From NCBI GenBank assembly GCA_007135355.1, contig SLJA01000317.1, positions 1-11,085 on the forward strand: a stretch of 11,085 nucleotides of DNA, written 5' to 3'. Below are positions 7,348 to 11,085 of this stretch, one piece after another (positions within the stretch are counted from its first letter, which is position 1; every line of letters starts with the position of its first letter). Made by a program: the position numbers and the translations under genes. The notes below the pieces were generated by a model. The model searched no databases, had not been told where the DNA came from, and saw nothing but the letters and a program-made list of their open reading frames with translations. This stretch comes from Wenzhouxiangella sp. (lineage in GTDB: Bacteria; Pseudomonadota; Gammaproteobacteria; Xanthomonadales; Wenzhouxiangellaceae).

Positions 7348-7883
7348 TCCGCATGGTTGCCCCGTTGCTGGTCTTTCTCGGGCTGATCTGGCTGCTGCTG
7401 GTCAGCCTGCCGACCGCCGAGCAGCGGCGTCAAGTGGCCTCGCCGCTGATCGGGCGCGAAGTGCCCAACTTCACCCTGCCCTGCCTGCTCGAGCCCGAGG
7501 TCACCTACAGCACCGCCGACTTGCGCGGGCAGCCTTTCATCCTCAACGTCTGGGGCAGCTGGTGCCCGTCCTGCGTCACCGAGCACCCCTACATCACCCG
7601 CATGGGTCGCGAGGCCGGGGTGCCGCTGGTGGGCTTGAACTGGCGCGACGAGCGCGACGACGCGCTGGCCTGGATTCGGCGCTTTGGTGATGCCTGGACC
7701 ATGCATATGAACGACGAGGAAGGCTTCGCGGCCATCGACCTGGGCGTTTACGGCGCACCGGAAACCTTCCTGATCGATCACCGCGGCGTGATTCGGCACA
7801 AGCACATCGGCCCGGTTGACTCCAGCTCCTACGACGACCTGCTCAATCGCGTCAACGATATGCGCAGAGACGCGGGACTATGA
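7344..7883 (+). CDS. ccmG: Thiol:disulfide oxidoreductase CcmG / DsbE
   Basis: This membrane-anchored periplasmic thioredoxin-like protein takes part in reducing the CXXCH cysteines of apocytochrome c, together with CcmH. The 179 residues comprise an N-terminal anchor (about 5-21) and a thioredoxin fold with active site WCPSC (C74, C77) in NVWGSWCPSCVTEHP and the cis-proline loop GVYGAPETF (P139). The CcmG-specific acidic stretch NWRDERDDA is present. AAGGAG (7328-7333) lies 10 nt before the ATG, and the start overlaps the ccmF stop by 4 bp. One extra cysteine, C47 in FTLPCLLEP, lies outside the active site; I do not know whether it is conserved. The 3' end overlaps the first ccmH copy by 4 bp. 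Confidence 0.97.
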   Translation: MIRMVAPLLVFLGLIWLLLVSLPTAEQRRQVASPLIGREVPNFTLPCLLEPEVTYSTADLRGQPFILNVWGSWCPSCVTEHPYITRMGREAGVPLVGLNWRDERDDALAWIRRFGDAWTMHMNDEEGFAAIDLGVYGAPETFLIDHRGVIRHKHIGPVDSSSYDDLLNRVNDMRRDAGL

Positions 7884-8341
7884 GCCGTTGGCCAACCGCC
7901 GCCGCTGTCGTCATGGTGGTCGGCCTGGCCGGCCTGCTGCTTGTGCTCGGTCCCGCTACCACGGCCGCGCAGGCACAGGCCGATCCAGCGGCGCAGGCGG
8001 GCCAGATCGAAAGCTTTTCCTTCCGCGGCCCGGTCCAGGAACGCCGCTTTCATGGGCTGGTCAGCAACATGCGCTGCCTCGACAACCCGGAGCTGTCGCT
8101 GGCCGAATCCACCACACCACAGGCGCGCGAAATGCGCTTGTTCGTGTTCAGCATGCTGCAGGATGACCGTGTCGACTTCGAAATCCGCAACGCCATGGTG
8201 GATCGCTATGGCCAGGACGTGCTCTACCAGTCGGCTTTCGCGGGCCACCGTCTGTTGATCTGGGCTGGCCCGGTTGTCTTGCTGTTCCTCGGCCTGATTG
8301 CCGCCTTCATCGTCAGCATGAGAAAGCGGCAAGCGGCATAA
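7880..8341 (+). CDS. CcmH-like protein with degenerate CXXC (first of two tandem copies)
   Basis: This 153-residue protein has the CcmH layout: signal peptide or membrane segment (about 8-30), short helical thiol-reductase domain, and a C-terminal membrane anchor (about 126-146) with a basic end (RKRQAA). It aligns without gaps to the next gene: MRCLDNPELSLAES here against MRCTVCQNESLVES there, and both share MVDRYG, VLY and the WxGP anchor. The first active-site Cys is kept (C66) but the second position is Asn69, and there is no other cysteine. It therefore cannot form the intramolecular disulfide of normal CcmH. The reading frame is intact and start and stop overlap its neighbours, so it looks like an expressed, diverged duplicate and not debris. 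It may be a structural lyase subunit or bind substrate through a single thiol; this is inference. Confidence 0.85.
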   Translation: MSRWPTAAAVVMVVGLAGLLLVLGPATTAAQAQADPAAQAGQIESFSFRGPVQERRFHGLVSNMRCLDNPELSLAESTTPQAREMRLFVFSMLQDDRVDFEIRNAMVDRYGQDVLYQSAFAGHRLLIWAGPVVLLFLGLIAAFIVSMRKRQAA

Positions 8342-8356
8342 TGAGGCCGGAATCAC

Positions 8357-8362
8357 GGAGAG
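8357..8362 (+). promoter_or_regulatory. Ribosome binding site deciding the second ccmH start
   Basis: GGAGAG lies 8 nt before the ATG at 8371. The in-frame ATG at 8341, which overlaps the previous stop as TAATG, has no comparable site. I therefore prefer 8371. Confidence 0.55.
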
Positions 8363-8370
8363 TCAGGTCA

Positions 8371-8904
8371 ATGACCCGGAAACACCCCCACCAACACACG
8401 ATTTTGCTGTCGGCCGCGCTGCTGGCCCTGGCCGCGCTCTGGGCCATGCCGGGTTTGGTGCCCTCGGCACTGGCCCAGGCCGATGAGCGCGCCAGCCACC
8501 CGGTCGATGCGGACACCGCCGAAGCAGTGGTCCAGCGGGGTCGCATGGGCGCCATGGTGACGCCGATCGAAATCCTGCCCTTCAGCAGCCCGCTGGAAGA
8601 GCGCCGCTTCCGCGCCCTGATCGCCGAAATGCGCTGCACCGTGTGCCAGAACGAGTCGCTGGTCGAATCCACCGCCCCGCTGGCGCGTGACAAGCGCATG
8701 CTGGTGCTGCGTTTTCTGCAGGAAGGCCACAGCGATGCCGAGATTCGCCAGTTCATGGTCGACCGCTACGGGAACTTCGTGCTCTACCGGCCGCCCTTCA
8801 CCGGTCAGACCCTGCTGCTGTGGGTCGGACCCATCCTGCTGATGCTCGGCGGCATGCTCGCAGCGTTCATCATCATCAACAAAAGGCGTCAGGCTCTGCA
8901 ATGA
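8371..8904 (+). CDS. ccmH: Cytochrome c maturation thiol reductase CcmH (catalytic copy)
   Basis: CcmH reduces or resolves the disulfide of apocytochrome c and, with CcmF and CcmI, forms the haem lyase. The protein has 177 residues from the ATG at 8371, or 187 from 8341. It carries a signal sequence (about 10-35, ending SALA), the intact motif MRCTVCQNESLVES with C89 and C92, the conserved RxFMVDRYG region and a C-terminal membrane anchor (about 148-170) with a lysine/arginine end. Between signal peptide and thiol domain is a longer and more polar stretch (about residues 36-70) than in the first copy. There is no fused TPR domain; that part is encoded separately by ccmI, unlike E. coli CcmH. 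The stop overlaps the ccmI start (ATGA). Confidence 0.95.
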   Translation: MTRKHPHQHTILLSAALLALAALWAMPGLVPSALAQADERASHPVDADTAEAVVQRGRMGAMVTPIEILPFSSPLEERRFRALIAEMRCTVCQNESLVESTAPLARDKRMLVLRFLQEGHSDAEIRQFMVDRYGNFVLYRPPFTGQTLLLWVGPILLMLGGMLAAFIIINKRRQALQ

Positions 8905-10403
8905 CCCCCACTTTTCTCATCGCCGCGGCCATTGCGGTCATCATCGCCATCTTCTTCGTCCTGCTGCCGCTGGTGCGCAGCGCCAACCCCGAACGGGCCC
9001 GCGTCCAGCGCCAGATCGAAGCGCTCGATGACCTGATCGACGAACTCGAACCGGCCGACTACGCCAAACGGCGCAAGGCCTTGCGCGCGCGCCTGGATAG
9101 CCTGGGCAACCAGCGCAACGTCGGCTTCGGACTGATGGCCGTGCTGGCGCTGGTCGTGCCCATCGGCACCATTTTCATGTACGGCAAAGTGGGGGAACCG
9201 GACGGGCTGACCCGGGTCAATGCGCCGGTGACCGAGCTGCGCGAAGAACTGATCCGCATCTCCAACACCATCGCGCGCGACCCGGACAATCCCGAGTACT
9301 GGACGCGCATCGCCATCGCCTACAAAAACATGCAGGAATTCGGCGCTGCCGCGCATGCCTTCCGGCGCGCGCTGTACGTGGACGAAGACAATCCCTTCGT
9401 CAAGGTCGAGCTGGCCGAAACCCTGATGTTCATGAACCAGCGTCCCGGCATGCCGGCCGAATCGCGCCAGCTGCTGGCCGACGCTCTCACCGTCGACCCC
9501 AACCATCAAAAAGGTCTGTGGCTGATGGGCATCGGCGCCTCGCAGGACGGCAACTACCAGCGCGCCATCGCCTTCTGGGAGCGCCTGCTGCCCATGCTCG
9601 ATCCGAACTCCAGCGTCTACAACTCGATTCGTGGCCAGATCGCCCAGGCCCGCATGGCCCTTGGTGAAGACCCGGGCGAGATGCCGCCGCCGCGCACCGC
9701 ACCGCCGCTGCGCGCCGACCAGACCGAACTGCCCATGGGTCACCCGCCCATGGATTCGGGCACGCCGCGCATGGCCGGTCCACTGGCACCCGGTGCCGTC
9801 GCACCGCCCGGACACCCAACCACCGGCGACCAAACCCGCCCGGGCCCGGTTGATCCCACCGCGCCGCTACCGCCCGGTCATCCGCCGATGGACGACAGCC
9901 CACGCACTGCCGGTCCGCTGGCTCCAGGCGCTACCGTACCGCCCGGTCATCCGCCCATGGATGACAGCACCCGCAGCGCCGGTCCGTTGGCACCGGGAAC
10001 CGCTGTTCCACCCGGTCACCCGCCCATGCAAGGTGCCGGCGAGGCAGCAACCGATTCAGCGCCCAGCTTTGGCGTGGAAGTGGCCATCGAACCCGGGCTG
10101 ATCAACGGACTCAGCGGCTCGGAAGTCGTCTTCGTCGTCGCCCGCGCCGCCGACGGCCCGCCCACCCCGCTGGCCGTGCGCCGCATGACCGTCGCCGACC
10201 TGCCCACCCGCATCGGCTTGAGCGACGCCGACGCCATGGTCGAAGGCATGAACCTCTCCACCTTCCCCGAAATCGTCATCACCGCCCGCGTCTCCATGAC
10301 CGGCGACGTCACACCCCGGCCCGGCGACCTGCAAGGCCAGACAGCGCCGATCTCGATTTTCGAAGCACCGGGGGCGAGGTTGACGATTTCGGAGAGGCTT
10401 TGA
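8901..10403 (+). CDS. ccmI: Cytochrome c maturation apocytochrome chaperone CcmI (CycH)
   Basis: CcmI holds the C-terminal helix of apocytochrome c and delivers it to CcmF/CcmH. The 500-residue protein shows two N-terminal membrane segments (about 4-23 and 76-94) around a charged cytoplasmic loop with RARVQRQIEALDDLIDELE, then TPR-type helices (about 112-255) beginning RISNTIARDPDNPEYW, then a Pro/His/Met-rich linker (about 258-385), then the usual C-terminal beta domain (about 386-500) with PLAVRRMTVADLP, MNLSTFPEIVITARVS and PRPGDLQGQTAP. The frame is open further upstream, but the ATG at 8901 gives the correct N-terminal membrane segment and overlaps the ccmH stop by 4 bp. The linker with five HP motifs is unusual and makes the protein longer than many homologues. 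Last gene of the operon. Confidence 0.95.
   Translation: MTPTFLIAAAIAVIIAIFFVLLPLVRSANPERARVQRQIEALDDLIDELEPADYAKRRKALRARLDSLGNQRNVGFGLMAVLALVVPIGTIFMYGKVGEPDGLTRVNAPVTELREELIRISNTIARDPDNPEYWTRIAIAYKNMQEFGAAAHAFRRALYVDEDNPFVKVELAETLMFMNQRPGMPAESRQLLADALTVDPNHQKGLWLMGIGASQDGNYQRAIAFWERLLPMLDPNSSVYNSIRGQIAQARMALGEDPGEMPPPRTAPPLRADQTELPMGHPPMDSGTPRMAGPLAPGAVAPPGHPTTGDQTRPGPVDPTAPLPPGHPPMDDSPRTAGPLAPGATVPPGHPPMDDSTRSAGPLAPGTAVPPGHPPMQGAGEAATDSAPSFGVEVAIEPGLINGLSGSEVVFVVARAADGPPTPLAVRRMTVADLPTRIGLSDADAMVEGMNLSTFPEIVITARVSMTGDVTPRPGDLQGQTAPISIFEAPGARLTISERL
9732..10031 (+). repeat. In-frame tandem repeats encoding a Pro-Gly-His-Pro-Pro-Met linker in CcmI
   Basis: Five imperfect repeats carry GHPPM or a variant, with histidines at CcmI residues 281, 305, 327, 350 and 373. 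The last three are exactly 23 residues (69 nt) apart and share AGPLAPG, then VPPGHPPM. The second copy has GHPTT in place of GHPPM. The exact 69-nt period suggests recent tandem duplication. Confidence 0.9.
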
Positions 10404-10407
10404 GGAA

Positions 10408-10541
10408 GGGTTCGGGGTTCGGGGTTCGGGGTTCAGGGTTCAGGGTTCGGGGTTACGGGTTACGGGTTACGGGGTACGGGTTACGGGTTACGGGTTACCG
10501 GGTTACGGGGTACGGGGTACGGGGTACGGGTTACGGGTTCG
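10408..10541. repeat. Heptamer tandem array, 19 units (GGGTTCG to GGGTTAC)
   Basis: Nineteen consecutive 7-bp units run from 10408 to 10541, with one extra C at 10499. Units 1-3 and 6 are GGGTTCG; 4-5 GGGTTCA; 7-9, 11-14 and 18 GGGTTAC; 10 and 15-17 GGGGTAC; 19 GGGTTCG. Every unit begins with at least three G, spaced by 4 nt or fewer, so the plus strand is capable of forming G-quadruplexes. It starts 4 bp after the ccmI stop. A lone related GGGTTACGG lies at 10772-10780. Confidence 0.95.
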
Positions 10542-10554
10542 GAGATCGGCACCC

Positions 10555-10582
10555 GTAGGTCGGCCCTCCGTGGCCGACGTCC
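10555..10582 (+). repeat. REP palindrome 1
   Basis: A GTAG foot (10555-10558) is followed by a perfect 7-bp hairpin, GTCGGCC (10559-10565) and GGCCGAC (10572-10578), with a 6-nt loop CTCCGT. This is the classical REP layout recognised by RAYT proteins. Confidence 0.85.
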
Positions 10583-10595
10583 CATGTATCAACAA

Positions 10596-10625
10596 CCCCG
10601 ATGCCCGATCATCATGCCATCGGGG
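10596..10625. repeat. Inverted repeat between REP units
   Basis: CCCCGATG (10596-10603) pairs with CATCGGGG (10618-10625) around a 14-nt loop. It contains CCGATGCCCGATC (10598-10610), repeated exactly at 10923-10935, which looks like a diverged REP tail. Confidence 0.6.
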
Positions 10626-10668
10626 ATTGACGGGGAAAAACCCGGACCTCCGTGCCACCGGATAACTC

Positions 10669-10696
10669 GGACGTCGGGGATGGAACCCCGACCTAC
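10669..10696 (-). repeat. REP palindrome 2, inverted orientation
   Basis: GTCGGGG (10673-10679) pairs with CCCCGAC (10686-10692) around a 6-nt loop, followed by CTAC (10693-10696), the complement of the GTAG foot. The stem differs from the other REP units, but both arms have changed together, so pairing is preserved. Confidence 0.8.
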
Positions 10697-10730
10697 GGAA
10701 TTTTGGGAACGGATTCGGATTCGGCGCCCC

Positions 10731-10758
10731 GTAGGTCGGCCCTCCGTGGCCGACGTCC
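10731..10758 (+). repeat. REP palindrome 3
   Basis: GTAG (10731-10734), then stem GTCGGCC (10735-10741), loop CTCCGT and stem GGCCGAC (10748-10754). Identical to REP 1 in foot, stem and loop. With the inverted REP 2 just upstream it forms a BIME-like pair. Confidence 0.85.
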
Positions 10759-10816
10759 GATGCTGAAAAACGGGTTACGGTTAACGGCTTCCGGAAAACC
10801 GGGCCGAGGCCCCTGC

Positions 10817-10844
10817 GTAGGTCGGTCTTCCACGGCCGACGTCC
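10817..10844 (+). repeat. REP palindrome 4
   Basis: GTAG (10817-10820), then GTCGGTC (10821-10827) with GGCCGAC (10834-10840), loop TTCCAC. One T:G wobble replaces a C:G pair; the foot and stem length are unchanged. Confidence 0.8.
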
Positions 10845-10912
10845 GATCCATCCGCCGGCCGGAATCCTTACCGGGCCTTGGATGCCCGAGCCGCCCGGAC
10901 ACATCAACCCCA

Positions 10913-10935
10913 CCCTCCGTGGCCGATGCCCGATC
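10913..10935 (+). repeat. Truncated REP half-unit
   Basis: CCCTCCGTGGCCGATG, then CCCGATC, matches the loop and right arm of REP 1 and 3, but the GTAG foot and left arm are missing. It lies 18 bp from the end of the RAYT reading frame. Confidence 0.6.
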
Positions 10936-10952
10936 GGTGTCCGGTCGGCTTT

Positions 10953-11085
10953 TCACTCGTAATTCAACCCGGCGGCGGTGGTGGGTTCGGTCTGGCCCCA
11001 AGACTCGTCGTAATGACCGCGCTGGACCCAGGATTGAAAACTGGACCACGGGTAAAGCCGCGGGGCGTCGACATATCCGTGCTTG
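10953..11085 (-). CDS. REP-associated tyrosine transposase (RAYT, IS200-like Y1 family), C-terminal fragment at window edge
   Basis: Only the last 43 codons plus a stop are in the window. They include KHGYVDAPRLYPWSSF, followed by QRGHYDESWGQ, which matches the conserved C-terminal region of RAYT (TnpA-REP) proteins: N-P-V-K-H-G-x-V, then W-P-W-S-S-F, then G-x-Y-x-x-x-W. RAYTs are single-copy, domesticated relatives of IS200/IS605 Y1 transposases that bind and cleave REP hairpins at the GTAG foot. The HUH motif and catalytic tyrosine lie outside the right edge. The gene reads towards the REP cluster at 10555-10935, as expected for a RAYT flanked by its own REPs. Whether it is intact cannot be judged here. 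Confidence 0.85.
   Translation of the reverse strand, partial: KHGYVDAPRLYPWSSFQSWVQRGHYDESWGQTEPTTAAGLNYE

Noticed and set aside
7880..8341. First ccmH copy as a pseudogene or frameshift artefact
   Set aside because: The frame is intact from start to stop, both membrane segments and the helical core are kept, and the change is a single aligned position (Cys to Asn) within a gap-free alignment.
8820..8900. N-terminal extension of ccmI upstream of 8901
   Set aside because: It is an out-of-frame reading of the ccmH membrane anchor; the ATG at 8901 starts the expected membrane segment.
10408..10541. CRISPR array or chromosome-end telomere
   Set aside because: Units are 7 bp with no unique spacers, so not CRISPR. 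The flanking sequence continues normally with REPs and a gene, so it is not a chromosome end.
10503..10913. Minus-strand open frame (136 codons) over the REP cluster
   Set aside because: It runs through the REP hairpins and heptamer repeat, has no domain, and is only an absence of stops in GC-rich repeats.

Overview
This window comes from a GC-rich bacterium, most likely a gammaproteobacterium. The reasons are a complete System I (Ccm) cytochrome c maturation operon with ccmH and ccmI as separate genes, and REP palindromes with a GTAG foot next to a REP-associated tyrosine transposase (RAYT). A Wenzhouxiangella-, Xanthomonadales- or Chromatiales-like source would fit, but I cannot place it more precisely from sequence alone.

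Layout. Positions 1-2389 (minus strand) hold glutathione reductase (gor), followed 13 bp downstream by a secreted S8 subtilisin-like protease whose 3' part lies beyond the left edge. A 198-bp divergent intergenic region (2390-2587) separates gor from a plus-strand operon, ccmABCDEFG-ccmH1-ccmH2-ccmI (2588-10403). Most ccm junctions are 4-bp ATGA overlaps. The exceptions are ccmD/ccmE (17-bp overlap), ccmE/ccmF (136-bp gap) and ccmH1/ccmH2 (29-bp gap, or a 1-nt overlap from the upstream start). Positions 10404-10952 are non-coding and repeat-rich: a 19-unit GGGTTCG/GGGTTAC heptamer array, then a cluster of REP palindromes in both orientations. The right edge (10953-11085, minus strand) carries the C-terminal end of a RAYT gene.

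How the genes work together. CcmABCD move haem onto the periplasmic chaperone CcmE and release holo-CcmE. CcmF, CcmH and CcmI form the haem lyase that joins haem to apocytochrome. CcmG and CcmH keep the CXXCH cysteines of the apocytochrome reduced. Three things depart from the standard plan. First, ccmH is tandemly duplicated and the first copy has Asn in place of the second cysteine of its CXXC. Second, CcmI has a Pro/His/Met-rich repeat linker between its TPR and C-terminal domains. Third, the ccmE-ccmF gap contains a strong intrinsic-terminator-like hairpin that can be disrupted by an alternative upstream pairing starting two bases after the ccmE stop codon, which is the architecture of an attenuator.

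The most interesting leads are the ccmE-ccmF attenuator-like element, the degenerate CcmH paralogue, the HPPM repeats of CcmI, and the G-quadruplex-capable heptamer array beside a REP/RAYT locus.
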